DNA of 64,000 nt, from the NCBI GenBank assembly GCA_022496805.1, contig CM040106.1, positions 5,394,001 to 5,458,000 on the forward strand, written 5' to 3'. Below, one piece after another: positions 12,401-23,946 of the stretch (position 1 is its first letter; each line of letters starts with the position of its first letter). Origin of the DNA: Pohlia nutans. Its lineage: Eukaryota > Streptophyta > Bryopsida > Bryales > Mniaceae. The notes beneath the pieces were generated by a model. That model worked only from the letters and a program-made list of their open reading frames with translations. It did no database searches and was not told the origin of the DNA. A program made the translations under genes and the position numbers.

Positions 12401-13012
12401 GTGTTTTTGAGCATCAAGTTGTAACCTCCTCTCAATTCCCTTCTTCACATTTCGTCTATCCAGTCCTAACACACCCTGGATCATCCAGCCAGTGCCCACA
12501 TATGAACCTGCTGCAAACGTGCAGATTATGTCTTTAGCTATGACCACTTTGGCCTTACGGGGACCTTTGAGATGACTTGTGACACCATCCTTAATACCAG
12601 CCACAACTTCGGTAGCAACCCTAGCAGCTGCGGGATCTCTTAGAAAATGGGGCACGATTCTTGAGAGCAAAGGTTGCCCTAAAAATTTTTGAATACACAA
12701 ATGATGAACATCACGACTGTGGCCTTGCAATTTAGACAATGCATACAGCCCAAGATCTCTAGCTATATCTGCACTGATTCTCTGGGCTTGCCTGTCATAC
12801 GAAGACCTTGTTCTCGACCGTGCTACTTCAGCTTGTTGTAGCACTTCAACGTCTGCAATAGCGGAAATTGCGACTACTCTCTCCCTATGAGCCCTACATC
12901 GCCGTTGATTCTCACAGTTGTCTCGTCTTCTCTTCTCTGCATACAATGTTGTGAAGTTAGATCCGCCTTGTTGCTCCAATGATGACGCCATCTCCCACCT
13001 GACCTCTCCCAA
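9401..13012 (-). pseudogene. DDE-transposase-like protein gene with BAH-like C-terminus, three stops
   Basis: I read this as one minus-strand gene. Exon 1 is 13012 to about 12200 (basic/helical N-terminus, then a WWNNET block). Exon 2 is about 11214 to 9908. The last exon is about 9815 to 9401. Exon 2 holds CSHCG (putative zinc site) followed by CIDFSENY, VWSDG and HGKGEVDG. Numbered from the ATG at 10875 these give D102, D193 and E239 with 90- and 45-residue spacings, as expected of an RNase H-fold DDE catalytic core. The last exon resembles a BAH or similar chromatin-reader domain (VKVGDNVAV style). In-frame stops lie at 12392-12394 (TAG), 10903-10905 (TAA) and near 9797 (TGA). The frame is otherwise kept, so decay is recent. 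The transposase role is inferred from the triad; I recall similar unnamed plant proteins but cannot name the superfamily. Confidence 0.65.
11320..12000. repeat. 62-bp minisatellite filling intron 1 of the DDE gene
   Basis: Units of the type 'cttagtgtgcttaaccataa' plus 'gcactacaaagcttat' repeat about ten times, with roughly 62-bp spacing, between the exons ending near 12199 and starting near 11214. The intron flanks read CAG|GTGAAC (donor) and CAACTAG (acceptor) on the minus strand. Confidence 0.8.
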
Positions 13013-13329
13013 TACAACCCTAAAAGATCAATGGCCAATTACCCTTACAAATCCTTGCACTGCGAAATCTAGCACTCCTAAATACAGCGAGCTGCAAAAC
13101 CCTGCCCCCTAACCCCTGTGGATCTAAATTCTTAACCCAAAACCGCTTCAGATTCGTAACATTGCGCTGCAAAACACAATACTGCATACCCTACAGGGTA
13201 AACAACCCTAAACCTTGCTGGCGTTTGCTTCTGCAAAACCTTGCGCTGCAAAACTCCGCCCCCTAAATCCTAGCAGCAAGACAATCACCCTTCTGGCGCT
13301 CTAAACCCTAGAGGCAATGAGAGAAATCT

Positions 13330-13895
13330 ATGGAGCTTCAGATGCAAACACTTTGACCCTGCAACCCTAAATCCTGCGCTGCAAATGCTGGCGGCAAGAC
13401 AGGAAGACAAGGTACCCTAAACCGCTTGCGCAAAAAACTAAAACTGACAGAAGTTCTTGAGCGGCAAGATAGCAAGATAAGGTTCTCAAACAAGCTCTTG
13501 CGGAAAAAACCCTGCGCTGTGCATCTTAGCGGCAATACAGCAGGATGGGGGTACCCTAAACCAAAGTAGAGATGCAAAACATTGCGCTGCCAAACCCTAG
13601 CAGCAAGGAAGCAAAACGGGGGTACCAAACACAGTGAACAAGATGCAAAATATTGCGCTGCAAACCCTAGCGGCAAGACATCAAGACGGGGGTACCAAAC
13701 ACCAGAGTAGAGATGCAAAACATTGCGCCGCAAACCCTAGTGGCAAGACAACAAGACGGGGGTACCAAACACGGTGAACGAGATGCAAAACATTGCGCTG
13801 CAAACCCTAGCTGCAAGACGACAAGACAGCAAAACGAGGTACCAAACACCAGAGAAGCGATGCAAAACATTGCGCTGCAAACCCTAGCGGCAAAC
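13330..13895. repeat. Tandem repeat (about 64 bp) upstream of the DDE gene
   Basis: The unit 'gatgcaaaacattgcgctgc' plus 'aaaccctagcggcaagac' recurs about eight times, with GC-rich 'gggggtaccaaacac' segments in between. The array begins about 0.3 kb upstream of the start of the minus-strand DDE gene, so it lies in its putative promoter. The phrase 'aaaccctag' resembles part of a telomeric unit. Confidence 0.85.
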
Positions 13896-14102
13896 AACCC
13901 TCTCGAACAGTGGCTGAGAAATGTACAAGTGCCATTGATAGTAGATGAGCATTGTCACACATCCATTCAACAGAACCTCTCATCCAGAACCCTAACTCCA
14001 TTCCTTCCTAGAACGGTCACGAAAAATTGTATCTCCTTCGTGATACATAATGAAGAATTCATCTACATGTTTCATCCATGTAGGTGCTTATTAAGAACAT
14101 AA

Positions 14103-17100
14103 AGCACTGATGACATGCTTATTTTAGTGCTAAACAAACATAGATATTTATTAAAATAACCAATGAGGTCCATTATATGTTACACAAATAGTACTAGAAC
14201 TTTAGAGTAGAGTTAATTCACTTCTTCTCAACTTCTAAGACAAGACAATTCTTCCACAAACCTTTTTCTAAGCACTGATGACGTCCTTAGTGGCTCGTTT
14301 TACCTCGTTTGCACCCATTATATATAGTTTATATATATAAATGTTATTATTTTATTTTATTTCAATTGATTCAGTAATAATATCTCTTGTACTGCTAAAA
14401 CCAATAGAATTTAGGAGGCATTTGTTGATTTTATTATAAGAAGTTGTTAAATATGTCAACTCATGATTGCTATTGTCCAAAGGAACAAGGAACTGTTGAT
14501 ATTTTGTTGATTTGGTCGACATTTTCTAACAGTGTAACCATTCCATCACAATCATCAGATCTCATTGAACCATCTACATCTATTCTATCTTCCTTCCATA
14601 CTATTGTCTCTTTCCAAAAAAAAGACAAAGACTAAAGTGGATGCAGATGATTCGTTATGCTCAGTATTACAATAATTGACATCTGCGGTACAATATTTTA
14701 TGGACCATGAATTGCAAGTTAAGGAATTGGAACCATAGCACGCAATTAATTGCCACTTCAACAAGTGTGTACTCATACTAACTGCCAACTTCTTGTCTCT
14801 TTAGATCACCAAATCCATCAGCAGCTATAAATGGTGCTCTCATTATGATATTGCAGTTTGAATACATCTAGGTTTATATAATCAGCTTCACGATGAGAAA
14901 GTTGCGCATTGCAGTGGAAAGTAGTATTGATTACCTTAGACCGGTAAAAGACTATGACTTCAACTAAATGAAATTCTCAGCGAGCCGCCGATATTTTCAA
15001 CATATAACGTCAGCGTCGGTTAGTCGTGACTACATAGCAAAGCACATTGTTGGTTATCTTAGTACAGTCACCTAGCATAGTATGTCAGTAGTATTGACAG
15101 TCCGCTAATTCATTTGAAGGCACAGCGATGGTGTTGGCAGGCCATTGACATACATCATTGGTATCAACAACTAGCCAACACAATGCACAACATCACATCA
15201 TCGATAGCAACTAGCCGATAGAATTCAATGTCATCCGCGGATATAGTCAATACCAGCCAATAATAAATGACAAGTAGATCTAATGAATGGTGAGAAAAAC
15301 ATGACGAAATTAATGGTAAAGGAAACTAAATTATAATATTTGGAAGCCACACCTAAACAACAATCCACAAATTACAAAGGAGCACTCTAGAAGTGCCAGC
15401 TTCAGTACTATTAACTAGTAGAATGGCACCTACAAGTGAAGGAGAGAGCATGGACCCTGAGGAGAGCGAGAGCTTAAAATTTAGAATGAGGAAATGAGAA
15501 TGAAAGAATGGCAGAATGAGAAGTCGTTCAAGAGGCTCCCACTAAATTTTCATTGACGCAAAATTGAAGCAGTAGCTTGACAATAACTAAACATAGGTGT
15601 GTAATCCTATTTTGTCTGTGAAAATGGTCAATGGTTAAGATTTGCCATCACTAAAGTTAATGCATCGTTTCCTATAGCGGAGTACGATGGTTCCTTTTGG
15701 TCTAATATCCAGGTAGGCTTCTAAGATGTATCCACACAGATATAATTCAAAACATTTATCCTTGACATGGTATTAATTGCTATTGAATATAAATATGTCA
15801 TCAAGGACTTTGGCTATGTCAATTTACTTCAATGGATACCATTCAATGTTATTCAACATTCCTCTAGTCATTTGTAAGATTTAAAAATTTGTAATTTCAT
15901 CCATCAGCGATTCATGTAGGGCTCAACTATTGGTTCCAAATACCCTCCCACCCTGCCAACTCAACCAATCCATCTGTCAATTAGATCGATCCATCGATCA
16001 ATTCCAAAGAGGGATCTAGGAGGCAAAAAATCTAAATCTTGAAAGAGGTTTCATGTTCGGCCTCTCTACTCATGAAGACATCGGTTGGCTGCCGATGCTT
16101 GGCTCGGTCTAAACTGGCTGCCAATTATTGGTTCTATGTTAATTAGTTGTCTACTAACGCGTGTCTCTTTTGTCAGCTATCAATAGATACCTTCATCAAT
16201 GTCGGCTGGCCAACGACACTATAGTAGATGTTGTCAAACTACCAACGCTAGACATTGTGTAGTCTAGAGAATATGTTGGTGGCCATCCAAGAATGAGGCT
16301 CCAATATCAGTATTAGCGAGCCACCAACATTGGACCTTGTATAGTGCATAAAAAATCTCTTATATTATCCAATTTTGTGCTCCAATATTGGCAAGCTGCA
16401 GACAGAATAAGGAATTAGACCATTCATCCATCATCGTAAGTTTTACTACCCCTACTCTTTATTATCATTCAAGAGATATGAGACTCCTCTGTTTCCACTC
16501 TATTGTACAACAAGAGCCCTATCAATGTATCAATTGCTCGCCCATACTACACAATATGATGTCTCGTGTCAAGTCAATTATCACCTTCTTTATTCTCAAA
16601 TTCATAGTAGTTCTGTAGTGACATGCTGACGATGCATTGCTACGGTGATAATGACTTATTTGGAGGCAAGGATATTGGAATGGTTCTAAGACATATATTA
16701 GGTGCTTTCAATTAAAGGCATGGTTCCACGTACTCACAAACCTAGCAACTACACAACAAAAGAGGAATGTTGGGCTCATTAGGAGAATTTTGCCGATGGT
16801 AGGTATGCATTTCACCACCAAGATACTCTACGGTACCATCGGTATGTGGAAGAACTCTACAGTCATATTACTGAAAAATGTATGAATCGAAGATCTTGTT
16901 GTGGTAATTTTCTCAGAGACTGTTCCTTAAAGCTATGAGTGGGGAGATCAATTAGGTGGAGTTTGCTTATAAACGCTTACATGACATGCAGAAAAGAACT
17001 CCCTTTTGGACTCTTCCCAAAATCACTGATCTGTGGGTCCATTGTCATTTTTATTTTCTTGGGTTTATCCTATAAGCCCGTATGTCAACCCTTCATGGGT

Positions 17101-17283
17101 TAACCCTCCTCAGCCCAGTTGGTATCAAGCCAATCCTTGATGGAACCATTCACTAACCGAATTAATACTCCTTATGTGCACTCACATATACTTGTACTTA
17201 TTTTGTACAGTGTAGCCCCCGGAAGACTAACTTGATGTTTTTTGAATGTCTGGGATAGGTTTAGAGTTCAGATTGTTCACCAA
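14103..17283. other. Three kb without a supportable gene; relic palindromes near 16 kb
   Basis: AT-rich interval with many stops. Degenerate relatives of the 19-bp palindrome of the 31-55 kb elements occur at 16079-16097 ('atcggttggctgccgat') and 16200-16218 ('tgtcggctggccaacgaca'). Weaker pieces occur between about 14980 and 16340. This suggests an old fragment of a related element. No ORF in this stretch has a motif. Confidence 0.45.
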
Positions 17284-17469
17284 TAGAGCTCACCAATAGT
17301 GGTTAGATTGATATTAGGTAGAGTTAATTATAATTAACTCTTTAGCTTCCACCCACCCTTAGCTTGGTGATTAGTGACCATCTACCCTTGCATGGTATAT
17401 ATGGTGCTCATAGACAAGCTCTATCTAAGTTGATTCTCTTGCTTATAGTCGACCTGATAGATTCCAACA
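17284..17469 (+). repeat. 5' LTR of copia 1 (partial)
   Basis: Shares the run starting 'tagagctcaccaatagtgg' with 22987 onward and ends in CAACA directly before the tRNA primer site. Its left boundary does not start with TG, which suggests truncation or divergence. Confidence 0.75.
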
Positions 17470-17618
17470 TGGTATCAGAGCGAGGTTCGAGCTGAGTTGT
17501 CTTTCTTCTAGCAATTTGAGAGAGTAGTCAAATCTGGCAGTAGAAAGTAGAGCAACTAGCATAGACAACAAAGAATAGTGAGACCGGTGAGGGAAGCGAT
17601 TCCACCGTACTAGTACAA

Positions 17619-19338
17619 ATGGCGTATAGAGATTCTGCAATGGGAGAGGCCTCCAAACTGGATGGCAATCCAAATTATAGCGTGTGGAGTTTCAAGTTGC
17701 GTAATATGATGAGTCGAGAAGATGTGTGGAAGATTGTAGATCCGCATGTAGGAACAATAGCGCCAACAGATTTTGCCGAAATTGCTGCGTTGCAAGTCCT
17801 GAAGAACAAGGCCCTGACGATGATTGCGTTGTCTGTTAAGGACAATGTAATACCATACATAGCGAATATTTCAGAGCCACAAGAATGCTGGAGAGTGCTA
17901 AAGAATCTCTACGCAAGCAAACACGAACTCAAGGAAGCTCATGCTAAGGCGTAAACTCACAAATCTAAAGATGGAGGAAGGAAGCTCAATGTCGGAGTTT
18001 CTTCAACATCTGAAGGAACTGATGAACGAATTTGCTTGTATGGGTGAAATGATTGCAGATTCGGAGATTTTTGAGCATGTGCTCATGTCTTTACCTGGAA
18101 GTTTTAAAGGACTAGTGAATATTCTAATGTATCGAGACACACTACCCTCTGTTGCAGAACTAACAGTGATTTTGATGCAGGACGACTTAAGACGCGAAAT
18201 CAAGAATAGGCGTCGCAGTGATGGAAAAGCTCTATTTACAAGAAGACCACCCAGGAGGCATGTTGAAAGAAGTCAGCCCAACAGAGAAGGAGACAACACA
18301 AGGCAGAAGCACAAGAAACCAGTTGGTGAATGTCATTATTGTGGAGGGCGTGACCACTGGATGCGGCATTGTCCGGAATTAGCCGCTGAACTTAAGAGAC
18401 GAAAGGAGAGCCGTCAAAAGCCTATTGTCAACCTAGTTGACAACTTTGAAGATGACAGCAGTGACGAAGAATTTGTAGAGACTGAGCCAGACCTTGCTGT
18501 AAATTTGACTGAACTCAATCTCATAGAAAATAGCGAAGATCATGAGTGGTACATCGACAGTGGTGCCACTAGACATGTCACAGGAAGAAGTAGCTTGTTG
18601 AGAGAATTACAACCAGGAGGAAAGTCTAAAATTAGCACTACAAGAGGTGAAACCTTGAAAATTGTTGGGAAAGGAAATGTTGTGATTTCTACCAATCATG
18701 GAGAAATAAAATTCGATGAAGTTTTGTACGTCCCTGGTATCACTAAAAATCTTCTCTCTATAGGCTCTATAACAGACAAAGAGGATAGGCCCAAAGTTCT
18801 ATTTGATTCAGGTCATGTGTGGATACTTAAAAACTTTCCTTGTCTCCAACAACATCATATCGTAGCGTTTGGATTACGTGACAGGAAAAACGGGCTTTAC
18901 AAATTTAGACCTCCTAATATATCGATAAATAGTGTTACCACGAATAGCTTGTTATCTACTAGTTCACTACTTTGGCACAAAAGGCTTAGGCATGCCAATT
19001 TTAAAACAATAGCATTTATGGAAAATAGACACAAAATTGAGGGCTTACCTTCTACTCTCCATTCTGCACCACACTACTGTTCCGCATGCAAAGTGGGAAA
19101 ACAATGTAGAGACCGAGTCATACGGAAGGAGTCTGAGACCAATCAGAAGGATAACAGCGGCAGTCCAGCACAAATTCCTTCACAAAAACAGCCAAGCTTG
19201 ATATCAACCGGTGATTTGTCCAGCATGACACGGAATTGTGGGAGACTCGACTCACCAACTCCACCTAACACTAGTGGTTCAAGTTGTGAAAACTGGAGTT
19301 CAACTTTTGGCGTCAACATCAGTACGTGTGACGATTAA
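17619..19338 (+). pseudogene. Copia 1 gag-protease region
   Basis: Gag starts at the ATG at 17619 (typical copia N-terminus with a KLDGNPNYSVW motif). It changes frame at about 17941-17954 and continues to 19338. In the second frame a CCHC zinc knuckle, CHYCGGRDHWMRHC, lies at about residues 131-144. The aspartic protease signature WYIDSGATRH lies at about 203-212. A GAG-pre-integrase-like LLWHKRLRHAN block follows. A stop at 19336-19338 ends it before the integrase core. Nucleic-acid-binding gag and processing protease are the known family roles; the frameshift rules out an intact polyprotein. Confidence 0.8.
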
Positions 19339-19344
19339 ATTCCA

Positions 19345-20668
19345 GCAGAAGTAAAAGGGACAAGGACAGGACGGCCACTTGCTCTTGTCCACATAGACCT
19401 ATGTGGCCCCTTATCATCAACATCCCTATCAGGATCAAGGTATATACTTACTTTTACAGATGACTATAGCCGTTTCACTTGGATCTATTTTCTAAAACAG
19501 AAAAGTGAACTTTGCTTTGATTTAGACAATTCAAGGCTCTGGTTGAACAACAACGGAGCCACAAACTCCAAGCCATTAGGTCAAATAGAGGAGGGGAATA
19601 CTTGTCACATGAATTTATCAAATTTTGTGATGATTCTGGCATTGTGCGACAACTAACACAATCCCACACTCCTTACCAAAATGGTGTCGTAGAACGGAAA
19701 AATAGAAGCCTTTTAGAGAAAGTCCGATGTATCATGGCCTTTGATAGCAATCTACCCGCATTCCTATGGACAGAGTCTGTTTCCACTGCCATTTATCTTA
19801 TTAATCGTACGTCCACTAGAGCCAACCAGGGAGATACTCCGTTTGCAAAACTTACAGGCCAAATTCCCTCTATTAGTCATCTAAATTTTTTTGGTGCCGC
19901 ACACATGTACTAGATACGACACCCGCTAGATAGAAATGGGACCCACGCTCAATTGAATGCATTTTCTTAGGATATGATGCAAACTCCAAAGGCTTTCGAA
20001 ACTACAACAGATCCACTCGCAAGATTCTTATTTCTAAGGATGTTAGCTTTGATGAGGAATTTTTTCCTTGTCTTCCTCTTCCAGTTTCCCAGCCTCATGA
20101 ACAGCATAGATGGCCTCTTGATTCGGAGTCAGAACCCACTCAGCTTGTCATGCAACCTGCAAGTCCAGTCTCGGTTACAACCAATCCTGGCTCTCTACCA
20201 CGGGTCTCTGTCAGCCTGACTCCTGATTCGTTTCCTGAAGTAGAAGATGATCCTGTCCCAGTTCAATTTAGACCCTCCCAGGCCATCCCATCACTTCCTT
20301 GGTCTACCTTGAATGAAAAATCACTCTCTCCTAGCAGTACACAGGTCCCAATTAGTGACTCTTTTAGTAGTACACAGGTTCCAATTAGTGACTCTTCTAG
20401 TAGTACACAGGTCCCAATTAGTGACTTTTCTATTCAATTACCATTGAATCCAGATGAGTCCCATCAAGCTACTTTTCCATTACACACTTACCAAAGACGA
20501 GTAGTTAACCTTGATGACCCATCTCTATCCATGTTTCCTGCCACTCGAAGTGGACACATTAGTAAAGTGCCAACTAAACTTCAGGAGTATTACCTCAATG
20601 TAGCAGATATGTTACTAAGCACTAGTCTTCCTCTCAACATCACAGATGCTGTCAATCATCCTGGTTAG
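19345..20668 (+). pseudogene. Copia 1 integrase region, catalytic Asp replaced
   Basis: The copia integrase core is readable across frames. LVHIDLCGPL carries the first Asp, near 19390. Then comes RSNRGGEYLS near 19580, where copia integrases have RSD; the second catalytic Asp is Asn here, a single G-to-A change. NGVVERKNRSL carries the Glu, near 19690. Stops and shifts lie at about 19520, 19911 and 19970. The 20150-20668 part is the Ser/Pro-rich linker before RT. It contains three imperfect repeats of SSTQVPISD (about 20334-20430). Confidence 0.75.
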
Positions 20669-20677
20669 AAAGTTGCC

Positions 20678-22170
20678 ATGGAAGATGAAATGGTTTCTAT
20701 TTATTGCAACAACACGTGGAGTTTAGTTCCTTTGCCTCCCAATCGGCAGGCTATTGCCACCAAATGGGTCTATAGGATTAAAACCCATGCTAATGGCTCT
20801 ATAGATAAATTAAAAGCCCGTGTGGTAGCTAAAGGGTTTCAGCAACAGGAAGGTCTTGATTACAATAAAACCTTTGCACCTGGAGTTAAATAAAACACAT
20901 AGAGGAGTATAGTAGCCATTGTAGGACATAAAGGATGGAACATCTTTCACCTTGATGTTAAAACCGCATTTTTAAATGGCGAAGTAGACGAAGACATTTA
21001 TGTTTTACCCCCACCTGGATTTGCCTCGTCACCACCCTGTAGCCACGTTTGCAAATTAAACAAGGCTCTTTATGGTTTAAAACAAGCTCCCCGAGCATGG
21101 TACACAAAGATTGATAGCTATCTCTAGAGCCAGGGACTAACCAAATCCAGCGTTGACTCAAACTTATATTTCTCCAAAAACAACAACAAACTCACTTTAC
21201 TTCTTTTGTACGTCGACGATGGTTATCTTACAGGGGACGATCATGAGAATATTTCTTTGCTTAGAACAGCAATTCAAACTCAATTTGCCATGACAGACCT
21301 TGGCCTCTTATCTTATTCCTTAGGGTTAGAGTTTCATTTTTCTTCTACTGGTATACTAGTAACCCAACGCAGGTACATTAGTGAGATGCTTAGTGAGTTC
21401 GGTTTATCTAACTGTCATTCGGTGTCCACTTCCATGGCTGAGAAGATCACCCTGCTCCCTGATATGGAAGCTCCTTTAGTTGATCCTACTCACTACCAAC
21501 GTATGGTTGGTAAATTGATCTTTCTCACCAATAGTCGACCTGACATAGCATACTCAGTTAGTGTAGTTAGTCGTTTTATGGCAAAACCCCAGCTCCCTCA
21601 CGCCCAAACGCTCAAGCATATTTTCCGGTATCTGAAAGGTACACTTGACTTTGGGCTCATATATCGGCGAGGAGAGGAAAGTGAACTCTATGGGTTCACT
21701 GACCCCGATTGGGCTGGAGATGTGTAGGAATGAAGATCAACCACGGGCTACATATATATGCTAGGAAGATCACCAATCACTTGGAATAGCAAGAAACAGC
21801 CCACTGTGGCTCTTTCGTCAACAGAATCAGAATACATGGCAGTAACAGAAGGCACAAAAGAAGCAATTTGGTTACGCAGATTACTCGGAGAATTGGACAT
21901 GCAGAATCTTCAGTGCTCAATAGTGACTCACGGAGACAATCAAGGAAGTTTGAACTTGGCACAAAATCCAGTCTATCATGGAAGAATGAAACATATTGAG
22001 ATAAGACATCATTTCATACGCTAAAAAATATTGTCGGGAGAAATTGATTTAGAGTATGTGGTAACCAACAAACAATTGGAGGACATATTGACAAAAGCTC
22101 TAGGAAGGATTGCGTTTGAGAGGTTGAAGAGTCAATTAGGTCTAGTAAAGATTAGTTCAAATCACTAGTT
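20678..22170 (+). pseudogene. Copia 1 reverse transcriptase-RNase H region
   Basis: RT reads in nearly one frame with interruptions at 20891, near 21128 (TAG) and at 21725. ATKWVYRIK opens the domain. [13 protein letters not shown] near 20946, [11 protein letters not shown] near 21070 and the active-site box YVDDGYLTG near 21209 follow. RNase H has STESEYMA near 21820 and [10 protein letters not shown] near 21995, ending at 22168. The neighbouring interruptions make this non-functional. Confidence 0.85.
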
Positions 22171-22182
22171 TATTCTCATAGA

Positions 22183-22743
22183 TTACAAATCATAGTATTC
22201 AGGACACTCGTCTACACTAGGTGGGCACTCACCGATAGAAATATAGAAAGGAAACCCACTTGCTTGTAGTCTAGAAAATCTTACTCTAGCTTCTACATCT
22301 CTCATATCCTCAGCAATTAGACTTCTGTAGTTAGCTAGTTCCATACTAAATCGCTGAGCAAGAGGAAGTTGAACCAGCCCATATCTTGTCACGCTACTCA
22401 GGTAACCAGTCGAATCAAGGAATACACACACCAATGAGCTCCATTCGGGAGTTCTTTCCACAAATCTACGCCATGATGAGTTCACTTGACTAAGATGTAG
22501 CAGCAGAAGAATTGAAGGAGAATTTATCAAGAAAGCCCAAATTCTGTCCCGTACCATCACATCGGGTAAGCAAGGGATCAAACTGCTAGCTGCTCCAGCA
22601 GACGAAGTCACAATTGAAGAAGAACTTGCAGCAGAATGAGAAGCATTCTCGTGACCAGGAGTCTCCTCAAGCGGATGATCTTCATCACTCATGAAAGAAT
22701 TGAGCAACTCGTTTTCAAGAAATTTCGCCGCCAAACCAGTCAC
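22183..22743 (-). CDS. Antisense F-box-like ORF inside copia 1
   Basis: An uninterrupted 186-codon ORF on the strand opposite to copia 1, lying exactly between the end of RNase H and the 3' LTR. Residues about 57-105 resemble an F-box: CLPDVMVRDRIW, a leucine-rich stretch, then QVNSSWRRFVERTPEW. That is the LP...L..VC..WR....P.W pattern of SKP1-binding F-box proteins. The N-terminus is acidic and Ser-rich. It stays open while the surrounding pol is full of stops, which argues that it is real or more recently selected. Antisense ORFs before the 3' LTR are known in some plant LTR elements; a captured host F-box gene is the alternative. Confidence 0.55.
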   Translation of the reverse strand: MTGLAAKFLENELLNSFMSDEDHPLEETPGHENASHSAASSSSIVTSSAGAASSLIPCLPDVMVRDRIWAFLINSPSILLLLHLSQVNSSWRRFVERTPEWSSLVCVFLDSTGYLSSVTRYGLVQLPLAQRFSMELANYRSLIAEDMRDVEARVRFSRLQASGFPFYISIGECPPSVDECPEYYDL

Positions 22744-22915
22744 TCTATGAAGAAAAAGATTGAGTACCCAAAAGCACAGAAGAAAGATTTGCTACAGTGA
22801 TAGCTCTCCAGCCACGAGAGCACAAACATTTGTCATAAACGACCTACTAGGAATCGACATCCTGGGCAAAATGGTCAAACACTCCGAAAGCTGAAGCATC
22901 CGGAGCAAAGGGAGG

Positions 22916-23172
22916 TGTTGTAGATAGAGGATTCATTCTTACCAACCAGTCATGTCATGGTAGGTGGAGTGTGGAACAGGAGCTATTAGAGCTCACCAAT
23001 AGTGGTTAGATTGATATTAAGTAGAGTTAGTTATGATCAATTTTTAAGCTTCCACCCACCTTTAGCTAGGTGATTAGTGAGCATCTACCCTTGCATGGTA
23101 TATATCGTGCCCAGTAACAAGCTCTATCTAAGCTGATTCTCTTGTCTATAGTCGACTTGATAGATTCCAACA
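22916..23172 (+). repeat. 3' LTR of copia 1
   Basis: TGTTG at 22916 follows a polypurine tract, and the LTR ends in GATTCCAACA at 23172. The right 186 bp match the 5' LTR with scattered substitutions, so the element is not young. Confidence 0.7.
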
Positions 23173-23629
23173 TAGAGTTGGACACCCCGTATACAACGTC
23201 CATCTAAAATGTGCAGATCAAGCAAGCCATCAATATCATTAGTGATTGGCACTATTGCATTCTTTTCGTTAGCGGGCTTGCTGACGCTAAAGCCAAAGAT
23301 TGGAGATGTTAAGGGACGACTTAAAAGGCTAGCAACTAAGAGGCGTGAATTTTAAAAAATGTATGTAGTACACAAGCGTTGCGTTAGACTAGGCAAAGGA
23401 GATGTTAAATTAATCGGAGATGGAGACAACAGTTGTTACACTGCTCAAGAAGATGAAGGTGCGGCCTGCCTTGCAGACCTTCAACACGCTAGAAGATTTT
23501 CTACTGAGCGAAATATGGAGCTATGTTGGAATTTCTCGGGAAATGGATACAGTCTGCTATTTTGTTGGAATAGACAGCCAACATTGTCACAAGAGCATTT
23601 CGGCGGTTTACTCGGGTGCATGATATTTA
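23173..23629. other. Spacer between two copia elements
   Basis: The open frame at 23359-23724 runs into the LTR of the next element and has no motif, so I do not call it a gene. The last five bases, ATTTA (23625-23629), are the target-site duplication of copia 2. Confidence 0.5.
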
Positions 23630-23946
23630 TATTGAAGGTTAGATTAGAATGCCAAAGCCTCACACAAACACTTGGAATGCATAGGAAAGAGAGTCTTTAC
23701 TCACGGGCTGCCCCTCTTAAGTAGCACACCCAAGGGAGTCCCCTTGGCAAACCATATGGGACATCAGCCCATACTCAACCCCTATTACACTAGGATCAGC
23801 CCATATCACTTGGGAGACCCAATTCTCATTACTTCTAACTAGTACTACTTCACTAGTTGCAACTCTAGCTCATTTGCATCATCTACACTAGCTAATGCGC
23901 ATTGGCTATGAGCAACTTCAGCCCACGCAATCATCCTACTTCAACA
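23630..23946 (-). repeat. 3' LTR of copia 2
   Basis: Starts (minus strand) TGTTGAAGTAGGATG directly after the purine tract. The polyprotein stop codon TGA (23931-23933) lies inside this LTR. Confidence 0.93.

Larger units (their letters stand above)
17284..23172 (+). mobile_element. Decayed Ty1/copia LTR retrotransposon (copia 1)
   Basis: LTR sequence is recognisable at 17284-17469 and again at about 22987-23172; both end in GATTCCAACA. Immediately after the first LTR comes TGGTATCAGAGC at 17470, the classic primer-binding site for initiator-Met tRNA. A purine run AAAGGGAGG at about 22907-22915 precedes TGTTG at 22916, so the 3' LTR may really start there and the 5' LTR may be truncated on its left. 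Between the LTRs are gag, protease, integrase, RT and RNase H in copia order with several frameshifts and stops. The element can no longer make its own proteins. An antisense ORF sits between RNase H and the 3' LTR. Confidence 0.85.

Noticed and set aside
13713..14102. ORF of 129 codons with repeated peptide MQNIA...QT
   Set aside because: It runs through the 64-bp minisatellite; the repeated peptide follows the repeat unit.
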